From Accumulibacter sp. (GTDB lineage: Bacteria; Pseudomonadota; Gammaproteobacteria; Burkholderiales; Rhodocyclaceae): 64,000 nt of DNA. The translations under genes were made by a program, and so were the position numbers. The notes under the pieces were generated by a model that ran no database searches, was not told the DNA's origin, and was given only the letters and a program-made list of their open reading frames with translations. Below are positions 39,039 through 48,280 of the stretch, one piece after another (positions within the stretch are counted from its first letter, which is position 1; the number at the start of each line of letters is the position of its first letter). The stretch spans positions 1-64,000 of the forward strand of contig NZ_JAPUVI010000023.1 in the NCBI RefSeq assembly GCF_029255285.1, read 5' to 3'.

Positions 39039-39779
39039 TCACTCCATGAACATGCCGCCGTTGACGTGAATCGTCGTCCCGGTGATGTAACCCGCTGCCG
39101 CTGAAGCGAGGAAGGCAACGGCGACCGCCACGTCGTGTGGCGAACCAAAACGACCAAGCGGAATACCGGCCAGCAGCGCCTCCCGTTGGCGTTCGTCGAG
39201 CGCCCGTGTCATGTCGGTGTCGATCAGGCCTGGCGCCACGCAGTTGACCGTGATATTGCGACTTGCCAGTTCCCTCGCCAAGGCCCGGCTCATGCCGGCG
39301 ACGCCGGCTTTCGCCGCACAGTAATTGGCCTGACCGGCATTCCCGGCATGCCCGACGACCGAGGTGACGTTGATGATGCGCCCGCGCCGAGCTTTCATCA
39401 TGCCTCGCATGACTCCCTTGGCGAGACGGAAAACGGCTTTCAGATTGGTGTCCATGACCACATCCCAGTCGTCGTCCTTGAGCCGCAACGACAGGTTGTC
39501 ACGCGTGATTCCGGCATTGTTGACCAGTACGGTCACCGCACCATGAGTCTTTTCGATGCGACTGATCAAGGTCTCGACCTGCGCCGCGTCGCGCACCTCC
39601 AGGAGCGCGCCTTCGCCTTTGCTTCCGGCCGCCGCCAAAAAGGCTGAAATGCTCGCCGCACCCTCGCCGCTCGTCGCCGTGCCGATCACTGTCGCGCCAA
39701 GGCGGCCCAGTTCCAGGGCAATCGCCTGGCCGATGCCGCGCGACGCACCGGTCACGAGAGCAAGCTCCCCGTCAAGCAT
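39039..39779 (-). CDS. fabG: 3-oxoacyl-[ACP] reductase
   Basis: 246 residues, short-chain dehydrogenase. NADPH site TGASRGIGQAIA, NNAG motif in VLVNNAGITRDNL, catalytic Ser in NVTSVVGHAGNAGQANYCAA with the Tyr and following Lys of YCAAK (the more usual form is YAASK or YAAAK), and terminal GGMFME. The ATG at 39779 is chosen over longer open frame in fabD. Lies 5 nt downstream of fabD. Confidence 0.96.
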   Translation of the reverse strand: MLDGELALVTGASRGIGQAIALELGRLGATVIGTATSGEGAASISAFLAAAGSKGEGALLEVRDAAQVETLISRIEKTHGAVTVLVNNAGITRDNLSLRLKDDDWDVVMDTNLKAVFRLAKGVMRGMMKARRGRIINVTSVVGHAGNAGQANYCAAKAGVAGMSRALARELASRNITVNCVAPGLIDTDMTRALDERQREALLAGIPLGRFGSPHDVAVAVAFLASAAAGYITGTTIHVNGGMFME

Positions 39780-39784
39780 TTTCC

Positions 39785-40726
39785 TTACTCCAGGTTGCCA
39801 ACGGCAGCTTCGATCGACGCCAGATCCGCCAGTGCGACACTGCCCAGTTTGTCCGCACAACGCTTGGTGAGACCGGCCAGAACTTTGCCTGGCCCGCATT
39901 CCGCCACCGTCGCGACATCCATGACCGCCATTCTCCGAATCGTCTCGACCCAGCGCACCGGCGAGTACGCCTGGCGAACCAGGGCATCCTTGATCCTCGC
40001 GCTGTCGGACTCGATCGCCACATCGGCGTTGTTGATGACCGGGATCTGCGGCGCCGCGAAACTCAACTCGGCCAGGCGCGCCGCCAGTTTATCAGCCGCC
40101 GGTCTGATCAGCGACGAGTGGAACGGCGCCGACACGGGCAGGAGCAGCGCGCGCTTGGCGCCGCGCGCCTTGCACGCATCACAGGCCCGCTCGACTGCCG
40201 CCTTGCTGCCGGCAATGACGGTCTGACCGGGCCCGTTGAAATTGACCGGTTCCACGACCGCTCCCGCGCCTGCCGCAGCCGCCGCTTCGACACAGGCATC
40301 AGCAATCTTCTCGTCATCGAGACCGAGAATCGCCGCCATCGCACCGGCACCGGCCGGCACGGCCTCCTGCATCGCGGCGGCGCGCAGCCGAACCAGCGGT
40401 ACGGCATCACGGAAGGCGATAACCCCGGCCGCGACCAGCGCCGAGTACTCGCCGAGACTGTGCCCGGCAACTACGGCCGGTGGCCGGCCACCCTTTTCGA
40501 GCCAGAGACGATAGGCGGCAACGCCGGCGGTCAACATGACCGGCTGCGTATTGACGGTCTGCGCCAGAGCTTCGGCCGGTCCCTCGGCAAGCAACCGCCA
40601 AAGATCCTGCGACAGCTCCGCCGACGCTTCGTCGAAGGTCGCGCGCACGACGGGCGACTCACCATAAGCCGCCATCATGCCAACCGACTGAGAGCCCTGG
40701 CCCGGGAAAACGAAAGCAAACGCCAT
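39785..40726 (-). CDS. fabD: Malonyl CoA-ACP transacylase
   Basis: 313 residues. Moves malonyl from CoA to ACP. N-terminal FVFPGQGSQSVGMMA, nucleophile elbow GHSLGEYSALVAAGV, catalytic His in PVSAPFHSSLI, and substrate Gln/Arg positions in the usual places (AGVIAFRDAVPLVRLRA). Located between fabH and fabG. Confidence 0.97.
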   Translation of the reverse strand: MAFAFVFPGQGSQSVGMMAAYGESPVVRATFDEASAELSQDLWRLLAEGPAEALAQTVNTQPVMLTAGVAAYRLWLEKGGRPPAVVAGHSLGEYSALVAAGVIAFRDAVPLVRLRAAAMQEAVPAGAGAMAAILGLDDEKIADACVEAAAAAGAGAVVEPVNFNGPGQTVIAGSKAAVERACDACKARGAKRALLLPVSAPFHSSLIRPAADKLAARLAELSFAAPQIPVINNADVAIESDSARIKDALVRQAYSPVRWVETIRRMAVMDVATVAECGPGKVLAGLTKRCADKLGSVALADLASIEAAVGNLE

Positions 40727-40741
40727 GAATCTTTCCCCTCT

Positions 40742-41701
40742 CTAGAATGCGAGCAGAACAGCGCCCCAGGTGAACCCCCCACCAACGCCTTCGAGCATGA
40801 CCTTCTGTCCGGTGACGATCCGCCCGTCGCGCACCGCCTCGTCGAGCGCCAGCGGCACCGAGGCGGCGGACGTATTGCCGTGCCGATCGACGGTGACCAC
40901 GACCTTCTCCATCGGTAGCTTCATTCTCTTGGCCGTCGCCTCCAGGATGCGAATGTTGGCTTGGTGCGGGATCAACCAGTCGAGGTCGGCCGGCGCGACG
41001 CCCGCCGCCTGGCAGCATTCGTCGGCCACCTCCGCCAGCACCCGCACGGCGAACTTGAAAACCGCCTGCCCGTCCATACGCAGGAAGGGATCGCCGATCA
41101 CCTTGCCACCGCAGATACTCCCCGGGACCGACAGGATCCCGTGGTGAGCGCCGTCGGCATGCAGGGCCGAGGACAGGATGCCCGGTGTCTCCGACGCCTC
41201 GACGACGACCGCACCGGCGCCATCGCCAAACAGAACGCAGGTCGCGCGATCCGACCAGTCGAGAATGCGCGAAAACACTTCGGCGCCGACCACCAGCGCA
41301 CGCCGGTGACTTCCCGAACGGACGAACTTGTCGGCAATCGTCAGAGCATAGACGAAACCGCTGCAAACCGCCTGGATATCGAAGGCTGTCGCACCGTGAT
41401 TGCCAAGCTTGCTCTGCAACAGGCAGGCCGTGCTGGGAAAAATGAAGTCGGGTGTCGAAGTGGCGACAACGATGAGATCCAGATCAGAGGCGGCCAAACC
41501 CGCCGCCGCGAGAGCCCGGCGACTGGCTTCGAGCGCCAGATCACTCGCGCTCTGGCCGCCTTCCGCGAGATGGCGGAACCGGATGCCGGTCCGACTGGTC
41601 ACCCACTGATCGCTGGTGTCGATTCCCCGGCGCGCCAGATCATCGTTGCTGACCGGTTCTCCAGGCAGAAAACCGCCGATACCGGTAATGCGGGAGAACA
41701 T
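40742..41701 (-). CDS. fabH: 3-oxoacyl-[ACP] synthase III
   Basis: 319 residues. Initiates fatty-acid synthesis by condensing acetyl-CoA with malonyl-ACP. Catalytic Cys in [13 protein letters not shown], His in [11 protein letters not shown] and Asn in [15 protein letters not shown]. The ATG at 41701 follows the plsX stop immediately. Confidence 0.97.
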   Translation of the reverse strand: MFSRITGIGGFLPGEPVSNDDLARRGIDTSDQWVTSRTGIRFRHLAEGGQSASDLALEASRRALAAAGLAASDLDLIVVATSTPDFIFPSTACLLQSKLGNHGATAFDIQAVCSGFVYALTIADKFVRSGSHRRALVVGAEVFSRILDWSDRATCVLFGDGAGAVVVEASETPGILSSALHADGAHHGILSVPGSICGGKVIGDPFLRMDGQAVFKFAVRVLAEVADECCQAAGVAPADLDWLIPHQANIRILEATAKRMKLPMEKVVVTVDRHGNTSAASVPLALDEAVRDGRIVTGQKVMLEGVGGGFTWGAVLLAF

Positions 41702-41702
41702 G

Positions 41703-42716
41703 TTATGCGGTCTCCTGAAGCGGTTGTTGTTGGGCGACTCGTTCGCTGATGCGAGCGAGAACACCGCTCCTGGCCTCTTCCTCGGCACGCTGCAAGGCGT
41801 ACCGGAAGGCGAAGGAATCGGCTGAGCCATGGCTCTTGACGACGATACCCTTCAGGCCGAGCAGGCTGGCGCCGTTGTATTGACGATGGTCCACGCGGCT
41901 CTTGAAGCGCTTGACGACCGGCATCGCCACCAATGCCGCCAGCTTGGTAAACAGGCTGCGCTTGAACTCCTGGCGCAGAAAAGTGGCCAGCAATTGCGCC
42001 AAGCCTTCCGAGACCTTCAACGCGACATTGCCTACGAAGCCGTCGCAGACAATGACATCGGCTTCGCCCTTGTAGACCCCGTCTCCCTCGACGTTGCCGA
42101 CGAAATTCAGGCCTGATTCCCACAACAATTCGGCGGCGCGCTTGACCACGTCGTTGCCCTTGATCTCTTCCTCGCCGATGTTCAGCAGGCCTACCGTTGG
42201 CCGGTCGCGATGCTCGATCGCCGCCACCAGAGAAGCGCCCATGATTCCGAACTGCAGCAGATGCTCGGGGCTGCAGTCGACGTTGGCACCCAGGTCGAGA
42301 ACATGCGTATGCCCGGTCAGAGTGGGCAGAACGGCGCAGATGGCCGGCCGATCGATCCCCGGCAGCATCTTCAGCACGAAGCGCGAGATGGCCATCAGCG
42401 CGCCGGTATTGCCAGCCGAAACACAAGCATCCGCTTCGCCGTTCTTGACCAGATCGACCGCCACTCGCATCGACGAGTCCTTCTTGCTACGCAACGCCAG
42501 CGCCGGCGACTCGCCCATTTCGACCACCTCGCTGGCGTGGCGAATCGCCACGCGGCCGACGGCCGCGTCGCCGACGAAAGGCCGAATGCTATCCGCCAGG
42601 CCGACGAGAATCACACGCACGTCGGTGTGATCACGCACGAATTCCAGGGCAGCCGGCACGGTGACCCGGGGACCGTGGTCCCCGCCCATGCAGTCGATGG
42701 CGACGGTAATGCTCAT
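41703..42716 (-). CDS. plsX: Phosphate acyltransferase PlsX
   Basis: 337 residues. Makes acyl phosphate from acyl-ACP for PlsY in phospholipid synthesis. Typical [19 protein letters not shown] at the N-terminus, [20 protein letters not shown] and [17 protein letters not shown]. Start ATG at 42716 ([12 protein letters not shown]). A hairpin with T tract precedes it, so part of its transcripts may arise by readthrough from rpmF. Confidence 0.97.
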   Translation of the reverse strand: MSITVAIDCMGGDHGPRVTVPAALEFVRDHTDVRVILVGLADSIRPFVGDAAVGRVAIRHASEVVEMGESPALALRSKKDSSMRVAVDLVKNGEADACVSAGNTGALMAISRFVLKMLPGIDRPAICAVLPTLTGHTHVLDLGANVDCSPEHLLQFGIMGASLVAAIEHRDRPTVGLLNIGEEEIKGNDVVKRAAELLWESGLNFVGNVEGDGVYKGEADVIVCDGFVGNVALKVSEGLAQLLATFLRQEFKRSLFTKLAALVAMPVVKRFKSRVDHRQYNGASLLGLKGIVVKSHGSADSFAFRYALQRAEEEARSGVLARISERVAQQQPLQETA

Positions 42717-42728
42717 TCGATGGCGGAC

Positions 42729-42772
42729 AAAAGAAAAGGCAGGCAGATCACCCTCGCGGCAACCTGCCTGCC
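42729..42772 (-). terminator. Intrinsic terminator or attenuator between rpmF and plsX
   Basis: Perfect 9-bp inverted repeat GGCAGGCAG / CTGCCTGCC (42738-42746 and 42764-42772) with a 17-nt loop; on the minus strand it is followed directly by TTTTCTTTT. A good intrinsic terminator inside an operon; partial readthrough would make L32 more abundant than PlsX. Confidence 0.7.
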
Positions 42773-42785
42773 CCATCCCGTCGAA

Positions 42786-42965
42786 TCACTCGGCCGAACC
42801 CTTGACCACCTTTTTGCCGCGATAGTAACCGGAAGGGCTGATGTGGTGGCGCAGATGCACCTCACCGGTGGTCGGCTCGACAGCCAGCGGCAGACTGCCC
42901 AGGGAATCGTGCGAACGATGCATGCCGCGCTTGGAGGGTGACTTCTTGTTCTGCTGTACAGCCAT
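42786..42965 (-). CDS. rpmF: 50S ribosomal protein L32
   Basis: 59 residues: [20 protein letters not shown] at the start, then [20 protein letters not shown] and the end KGSAE. Zinc-free L32 type (no CxxC pairs). Conserved between yceD and plsX in proteobacteria. Its short length is normal for the family. Confidence 0.97.
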   Translation of the reverse strand: MAVQQNKKSPSKRGMHRSHDSLGSLPLAVEPTTGEVHLRHHISPSGYYRGKKVVKGSAE

Positions 42966-42986
42966 GACGAACTCCTAGAATCAAAC

Positions 42987-43481
42987 CTACTGAAGCCGGC
43001 CCTGCAGGCCGGCCAAGACCGAAAACGGTGACACATTCAAATCTTCCCGCCCGGCGCCGGGCAAGGCGCAGTCGGTGTGGCGCGGCACCGTGGGCAGGGC
43101 AAGAATGAGTTCATCCTCGATCAGCCCGGCCACGTCCAGCGCTTTCTGCAACGGCAAATAGTCCCTGGAGTCATCCTCCAGTTCCTCTTGCGTCAGGTCG
43201 CTGTCGCTGTCGACGAACTCCAGCAGACTACGCAACTCGACCCTGTACGGCAGAACTTCGAGACAACGCTGGCAACGCAGCGACAGATCTCCGTCCACTT
43301 CGACGCGCAACTCAGGCCGCTTGCGCTCACCAATCGCGCCCCTGATCCGATACGTCAGACAGCCGCCGAAATCGCACAACGAATCGTGCAAACGCGTCAG
43401 CGCGGCGACCTCCAGTTCGCCTTGCAGCGAACCCCCCTCGCTTCCAAAAGCCAGACAGTCGATAAGGACGCGTCGCGACAT
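42987..43481 (-). CDS. yceD: YceD/DUF177 family protein
   Basis: 164 residues. Contains LSLRCQRCLEVLPYRVELRS, the CxxC motif of DUF177, and an acidic middle (DSDSDLTQEELEDDSRDYLP). In plants and bacteria the family is linked to 23S rRNA accumulation. Adjacent to rpmF, as in most proteobacteria. Confidence 0.92.
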   Translation of the reverse strand: MSRRVLIDCLAFGSEGGSLQGELEVAALTRLHDSLCDFGGCLTYRIRGAIGERKRPELRVEVDGDLSLRCQRCLEVLPYRVELRSLLEFVDSDSDLTQEELEDDSRDYLPLQKALDVAGLIEDELILALPTVPRHTDCALPGAGREDLNVSPFSVLAGLQGRLQ

Positions 43482-43597
43482 AAGGCGCGCATGATATTAT
43501 CTTCAGCTTTTGAAGTCAAAGAACGCGCTCGGAAAAGTGCGGAGATCTCCGGATTTGCCGACGCCTACCGTTTTCTGGCGCACTGATCGACCCCCTG

Positions 43598-44182
43598 ATG
43601 CCGACTCCCCCGCTAGTTCTTGCCTCGACTTCCCCTTTCCGGCGCGAGTTGCTGGCACGCCTCGGCCTGCCCTTCGCGGTCGCCGACCCGGCGGTCGACG
43701 AAACTCTTCTGCCCGGCGAAAAACCCGAGACCAGCGCCCTGCGACTTTCCGAAGCCAAAGCCCGCGCCGTCGCCACCCGATATCCGACAGCCCTGATCAT
43801 TGGCAGCGACCAGGTCGCCAGTCTCGACGGACGGGTTTTTGGCAAACCGGGCAATCACGCCAACGCCAAACGCCAGTTGCAAGCGATGCGTGGCCGCCAG
43901 GTCAGTTTCTTCACCGGCCTGTGCCTCCTCGATGCCGGCAGCGGCAGAGCCCACTTGCGTGGCGTCCCGACGGTCGTCACTTTCCGCGCCTTGACGGACG
44001 ACGAAATCGAGGGCTACCTGCGCAAGGAACAGCCCTACAATTGTGCCGGCAGCGCTCGCTCGGAGGGACTCGGAATCGCCTTGATCGCCAGGATCGACGG
44101 CGAAGACCCCAACGCGCTGATCGGGCTGCCACTGATCGCTCTTTGCGACCTGCTGCGCATCGAGAAGGTCGCTGTCTGTTGA
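43598..44182 (+). CDS. Maf/YceF nucleotide pyrophosphatase
   Basis: 194 residues. Hydrolyses modified nucleoside triphosphates; the YceF subgroup prefers 7-methyl-GTP. N-terminal [19 protein letters not shown], catalytic Asp in [12 protein letters not shown] and [12 protein letters not shown] are characteristic. Divergent from yceD, as is usual in this neighbourhood, which favours the YceF assignment. Confidence 0.9.
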   Translation: MPTPPLVLASTSPFRRELLARLGLPFAVADPAVDETLLPGEKPETSALRLSEAKARAVATRYPTALIIGSDQVASLDGRVFGKPGNHANAKRQLQAMRGRQVSFFTGLCLLDAGSGRAHLRGVPTVVTFRALTDDEIEGYLRKEQPYNCAGSARSEGLGIALIARIDGEDPNALIGLPLIALCDLLRIEKVAVC

Positions 44183-44215
44183 CCAACGCTTGACGTTCCC
44201 CAGGCCAGGCAAGTC

Positions 44216-44926
44216 ATGAAGAGGGGTCGGCTTTATCTGATTCCGGTGCCGCTCGGGCCGACGACGGCGGCCGATGTCCTGCCAGCCCCGGTGCGCGCCT
44301 GTGCGCAAAGCCTGAACCACTTCGTCGCCGAGAACGCCAAATCGGCGCGTGCCTTCCTGAAGTCGTTGCCCTCCGCCTGGTCCCTGCAGGAAATCGAGAT
44401 TCACGAACTCAACGAACACACGGCCACGGCTGACTTGCCGCGACTGCTGGCGCCGGCACTCGCCGGCCAGGACCTCGGCCTGATCTCCGAAGCGGGTTGC
44501 CCGGCCATCGCCGACCCTGGCGCCGCCCTCGTCGCGCTGGCGCATCGGGAGGGCGTCCAGGTGCTGCCGATGATTGGCCCGTCATCGATTCTGCTGGCCC
44601 TGATGGGCTCGGGACTGTCCGGTCAGAACTTCGCTTTCCACGGCTACCTGCCAAGTAGCGCCGACGAACGCGAAAGACGCCTGAAGGAACTGGAGAGACA
44701 ATCGCAGCGCGAGAAGCAAACGCAGATTTTCATCGAAACGCCCTACCGCAACCGGCAAATGCTCGACTCACTGCTCGCCACCTGCGCCCCCGGGACGCGC
44801 CTCTGCGTCGCCACCGACCTCACCCTGGCCGGCGAGCAGATCCGGAGCGGCCGCGTCGCCGACTGGCGAGGCCAGGCACTGCCCGACATCAACCGCCGGC
44901 CGACGGTGTTCCTCCTTCTGGCCTGA
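44216..44926 (+). CDS. SAM-dependent tetrapyrrole-type methylase (RsmI-like)
   Basis: 236 residues. The fold of the tetrapyrrole methylase/RsmI family: LYLIPVPLGPT at the start, VAENAKSARAFLKSLP, LISEAGCPAIADPGAALVAL and GPSSILLALMGSGLSGQNFAFH. RsmI modifies 2'-O of C1402 in 16S rRNA; this shorter, divergent type (no GNLGD motif) commonly lies beside maf, and its substrate is unknown. Starts 33 nt after the maf-type gene. Confidence 0.8.
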   Translation: MKRGRLYLIPVPLGPTTAADVLPAPVRACAQSLNHFVAENAKSARAFLKSLPSAWSLQEIEIHELNEHTATADLPRLLAPALAGQDLGLISEAGCPAIADPGAALVALAHREGVQVLPMIGPSSILLALMGSGLSGQNFAFHGYLPSSADERERRLKELERQSQREKQTQIFIETPYRNRQMLDSLLATCAPGTRLCVATDLTLAGEQIRSGRVADWRGQALPDINRRPTVFLLLA

Positions 44927-44963
44927 CGATCGCCCTCAGGCGTGGCATGAAACGCCGCTCACT

Positions 44964-45914
44964 CTAACGGAAGACGGGGCGGCCGCTGCCCAGCAAGGCG
45001 CCGACGCCCTGCGTCGCGTCGGCACGCAGGCGCTTGGCAAAGCGCTCGGCGATGTTCTCCTTGATCGTGAAATCGACCATCCGCTCGGCCTTGATCACAT
45101 CGCGCGCGACCGAGCCGACGGTACCGAAGCCGTCCGCCAAGCCTAGTTTGACACTCTGGCTCCCGGTCCACATCAGGCCGCTGAACATTTCCGGCGTTTC
45201 ATTGAGTCGCGAGCCGCGTCCCCGCCGGACGACCTCGATGAACTGTTTGTGGATCTCGCGCAGCAAGACCTGCGCATGCTCCTTCTGTTTCGCGTCCTGC
45301 GGCGAAAACGGGTCGAGGAAGCCCTTGTTTTCCCCGGCGGTCAGCAGACGCCGCTCGACGCCGAGTTTGTCCATTGTCCCGGTGAATCCGAAACCGTCCA
45401 TCAGGACGCCGATCGAGCCGACGATGCTGGCCTTGTCGACGAAGATCTGGTCAGCCGCGACGGCGATGTAATAACCGCCCGAGGCACAAAGATCCTCGAC
45501 CACGACATAGAGCGGGATTTGCGGATGCTTGGTACGCAGGCGACGGATCTCGTCGTGCACGATGCCGGCCTGCACCGGACTGCCGCCCGGGCTGTTGACC
45601 CGCAGGATCACGCCGGCCGTGCCCTTGTCGCCGAACGCCGCCTGCAGAGCATCGTTGATGTTCTGCGCGCTCGCCTCGCCGCTGGCTTCGATCGTACCGT
45701 GCAGATGGATCACCGCCGTGTGCCGGCCGTCGGCGAGTTGCTCGGAGCCGCCCCAATCGACCACCATGACGAGTACCGCCACCAGATACGACAGGACGAC
45801 CAGCTTGAAAAAGATTCCCCAGCGCCGTTTCGCCCGCTGCTCCTGCAGCGCCGCAAAAGCGATCTTCTCCAGCAACTGCCGTTCCCATGGTGTCTCGTTT
45901 TCAGGGGTATTCAA
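44964..45914 (-). CDS. sppA: Signal peptide peptidase SppA
   Basis: 316 residues, S49 protease. Degrades cleaved signal peptides at the membrane. One transmembrane helix near residue 40 (FFKLVVLSYLVAVLVMVVDW), catalytic Ser in VEDLCASGGYYIA and Lys in the DKASIVGSIGVLMDG region. The start is TTG at 45914, which overlaps the Rieske stop (TTGA); there is no ATG in a suitable place. Short SppA type with one catalytic domain, as in many betaproteobacteria. Confidence 0.93.
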   Translation of the reverse strand: MNTPENETPWERQLLEKIAFAALQEQRAKRRWGIFFKLVVLSYLVAVLVMVVDWGGSEQLADGRHTAVIHLHGTIEASGEASAQNINDALQAAFGDKGTAGVILRVNSPGGSPVQAGIVHDEIRRLRTKHPQIPLYVVVEDLCASGGYYIAVAADQIFVDKASIVGSIGVLMDGFGFTGTMDKLGVERRLLTAGENKGFLDPFSPQDAKQKEHAQVLLREIHKQFIEVVRRGRGSRLNETPEMFSGLMWTGSQSVKLGLADGFGTVGSVARDVIKAERMVDFTIKENIAERFAKRLRADATQGVGALLGSGRPVFR

Positions 45915-46270
45915 GATATCTGCTCGCCTGGGATAAAATAGACCTCGCCATCCCGCTCTTCGACGGGTAGCGGCGTCAGGCCCCTGCCATTGCAGCGGCC
46001 ACCGAGGCAACGGCCGTCCTCTGGAGAGTAGAGGGCGCCGTGCGTCGCACAGATCAAGTATACCCCGGAATCATCGAAGAATTCCCCCGGTTGCCAGTCG
46101 AGTTCGATCGGCACGTGCGCGCAGCGGTTGAGATAGGCCGCCACCCGACCGCGAAAACGGACGGCAAACGCCACTTCCTCGAGGCCGGACCGCTGCACGG
46201 CAAAGCGCACCCCCGGACCGCCGTCGACCAGATCGGCGGCGCGACAGATCAGGCGTACGTGCGCAGCCAT
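45911..46270 (-). CDS. Rieske [2Fe-2S] protein
   Basis: 119 residues. Ligands Cys50-x-His52 (NRCAHVPIELDW) and Cys74-x2-His77 (LICATHGALY), in a small soluble ferredoxin-like Rieske domain of the NirD/BphF group. Electron partner unknown. Sits between the HAD phosphatase and sppA, overlapping both; this arrangement recurs in betaproteobacteria. Confidence 0.9.
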   Translation of the reverse strand: MAAHVRLICRAADLVDGGPGVRFAVQRSGLEEVAFAVRFRGRVAAYLNRCAHVPIELDWQPGEFFDDSGVYLICATHGALYSPEDGRCLGGRCNGRGLTPLPVEERDGEVYFIPGEQIS

Positions 46271-46905
46271 TCGGCCATTTCCGCCACATCCCGCAGACGC
46301 GCCAGCGGAGCGAAGGCGTCCAGGGCGGCCGCCGGATGCGCGCCATAGGCGACCGCCAGGCAGGCGACACCGGCGTTACGCGCCATCTGCAGGTCATGCG
46401 TCGTATCGCCGATCATCAGCGTACGCTCCGGAGCGACCGACAGTTCGTCCATCAACTCGGTCAGCATCTGCGGATGCGGCTTCGAAAAGCACTCGTCGGC
46501 ACAACGCGACGCATGAAAATGCTGCCCCAGGCCGCTGATCCGCAGCGCCCGTTCGAGGCCGAGCCGGCTCTTGCCGGTCGCCACGGCCAGCAGGAATCCT
46601 GCCCCGGCGAGTTCGCCAATGAGTTCCGCGACACCGCCGAACAACAGCAGTTCGTGGTCGCGCGACAGGTAGTGATGGCGGTAGCGTTCGACCATCTGTG
46701 GGTAGCGCTCGGCGGGCAGGTCCGGCACGGCGTGCTGCAGAGCATCGCGCAAGCCCAGGCCGATGACGTGCCGCGCCTGACCGTCGCTCGGCACCGGTAC
46801 CCCCAGATCGTCGCACGCCGACTGAATGGCGTCGACGATCGCGGCAGCCGAATCGAGCAGCGTGCCATCCCAGTCGAAAACCAGCAGATCAAAAGCTCGC
46901 GCCAT
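46249..46905 (-). CDS. HAD-family phosphatase (Gph-like)
   Basis: 218 residues. Motif I LVFDWDGTLLDSAAAIVDAI, motif II VATGKSRLGLERAL, Lys in FSKPHPQMLTELMDEL and motif IV MIGDTTHDLQMARNAG. Related to phosphoglycolate phosphatase, but the true gph lies in the rpe operon, so the substrate here is open. Overlaps rluC upstream by 17 nt and the Rieske gene downstream by 22 nt. Confidence 0.87.
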   Translation of the reverse strand: MARAFDLLVFDWDGTLLDSAAAIVDAIQSACDDLGVPVPSDGQARHVIGLGLRDALQHAVPDLPAERYPQMVERYRHHYLSRDHELLLFGGVAELIGELAGAGFLLAVATGKSRLGLERALRISGLGQHFHASRCADECFSKPHPQMLTELMDELSVAPERTLMIGDTTHDLQMARNAGVACLAVAYGAHPAAALDAFAPLARLRDVAEMAEWLRTYA

Positions 46906-47875
46906 AATCCTGTTCCTCCTTGGCCGAGAGATTCTGCAGAAAGCGACGCAAGGCCGCCGGCAACGGCGCCTCGACCACCAGTTCGCGCCCCTCCAGCGGA
47001 TGCGGCAGGCGCATCCGGCTGGCGTGCAGAAACATGCGCTTCAGGCCTTGGCGCAGCAGTTCCCGGTTGAGCGCGAAATCGCCGTACTTTTCGTCTCCAG
47101 CCACCGGATAGCCCAGATGCGCCAGATGAACCCGGATCTGGTGGGTGCGCCCGGTCCTCAACTGGGCTTCGAGCAGGCTAAAGCCTTGCCAACGCGCGAG
47201 CAAGCGGAACACCGTATGCGACACCTTGCCGTCGTCGGCGACCCGCACCCGACGCTCGCCCGAGGGCTGCAGATACTTGAGCAGCGGGGCTCTGACGCTA
47301 CGCACCGGATCCATCCAGCGCCCAGCAACGAGAACCTGATAGCGCTTGTCGGCCCCCGGCCCGCCACCGCTACCGGCGCGGAACATCTCGTGCAGCGCAA
47401 CGAGCGCGCTGCGCTTCTTGCCGAACAACAGGATGCCCGACGTTTCACGGTCGAGACGATGCGCCAGTTCGAGAAAACGCGCCTGCGGCCGCTGCCGGCG
47501 CAGCGCTTCGATCACCCCGAAGCTCTCGCCGCTACCGCCGTGCACCGCGATTCCGGCTGGTTTGTCGATCACCAACAGGCCTTCGTCCTCGTAAAGAACA
47601 GGCAGTTCCACTTTCCGCTCGGCGCCGGCAACGATTTCCTGCTCGTCCTCGGCCACCCGCAACGGAGGAATGCGCACCAGGTCGCCGGCCTGCAGGCGAT
47701 ACGACACGTCCGCGCGGTGGCCATTGACCCTCACCTGCCCGCTGCGCACGATGCGATAAACGTGGCTCTTCGGCACCCCCTTGCATTTTCTCAGCAGCAG
47801 GTTATCGAGCCGCTGGCCGTGTTCATTCTCGGTGATCAATGCCTGGGTTACAGAGCTTTTGCTAACTTCGGCCAT
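46889..47875 (-). CDS. rluC: 23S rRNA pseudouridine synthase RluC
   Basis: 328 residues. Isomerises U955, U2504 and U2580 (E. coli numbering). S4 RNA-binding domain at 18-75 (RLDNLLLRKCKGVPKSHVYR), catalytic Asp in LAHRLDRETSGILLFGKK, and RTGRTHQIRVHLAHLGYPVA. Divergent from rne, the usual arrangement for rluC rather than rluD. Its operon continues with HAD, Rieske and sppA. Confidence 0.93.
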   Translation of the reverse strand: MAEVSKSSVTQALITENEHGQRLDNLLLRKCKGVPKSHVYRIVRSGQVRVNGHRADVSYRLQAGDLVRIPPLRVAEDEQEIVAGAERKVELPVLYEDEGLLVIDKPAGIAVHGGSGESFGVIEALRRQRPQARFLELAHRLDRETSGILLFGKKRSALVALHEMFRAGSGGGPGADKRYQVLVAGRWMDPVRSVRAPLLKYLQPSGERRVRVADDGKVSHTVFRLLARWQGFSLLEAQLRTGRTHQIRVHLAHLGYPVAGDEKYGDFALNRELLRQGLKRMFLHASRMRLPHPLEGRELVVEAPLPAALRRFLQNLSAKEEQDYGASF

Positions 47876-48280
47876 TTTGAATATACTTCCACTCGATTTG
47901 CGTCTTGGGTTGAAAGAGGCGCTGACCCGTTAGACCGTCGAGCGACGCCGATTCTGAAACACTTGCGACGCACTTTCCGGCAGGCCTCAGCCGCCTCGCT
48001 TGCGCCAGCCTGCGCAAGATCACTCAACGTCGATCACCTGGTTAAGTACGCTCACCACGAAGTAGCGATACTACTTGAACTGCGCGCGCCTAGCACCCGT
48101 GGAGCGGCCAGGTCGGCTTCCCGAGTCCTTGACTTTCAAGGCCCGACGAGTCACCGGGTCGGCGAGATACCCCTATTGGTTGCACTGTCGGAAAGCCCTT
48201 CGGGCAGCCCCCCCACAACTGATCCGTTGCTGCCTGCACGAGGCATGTCTCCACCGTGAAAGCGCGCGGGAGACCCATCC
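47876..48280. promoter_or_regulatory. rluC-rne divergent region, long rne leader
   Basis: 405 bp without a gene. A TATATT at about 47880-47885 could serve as -10 for rluC. Toward rne the sequence is rich in short GC hairpins (for example GCCCTTCGGGC at about 48196). A long structured leader is expected for rne, whose transcript is autoregulated through its 5' UTR in enterobacteria; the same is only inferred here. No small ORF worth reporting. Confidence 0.4.
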
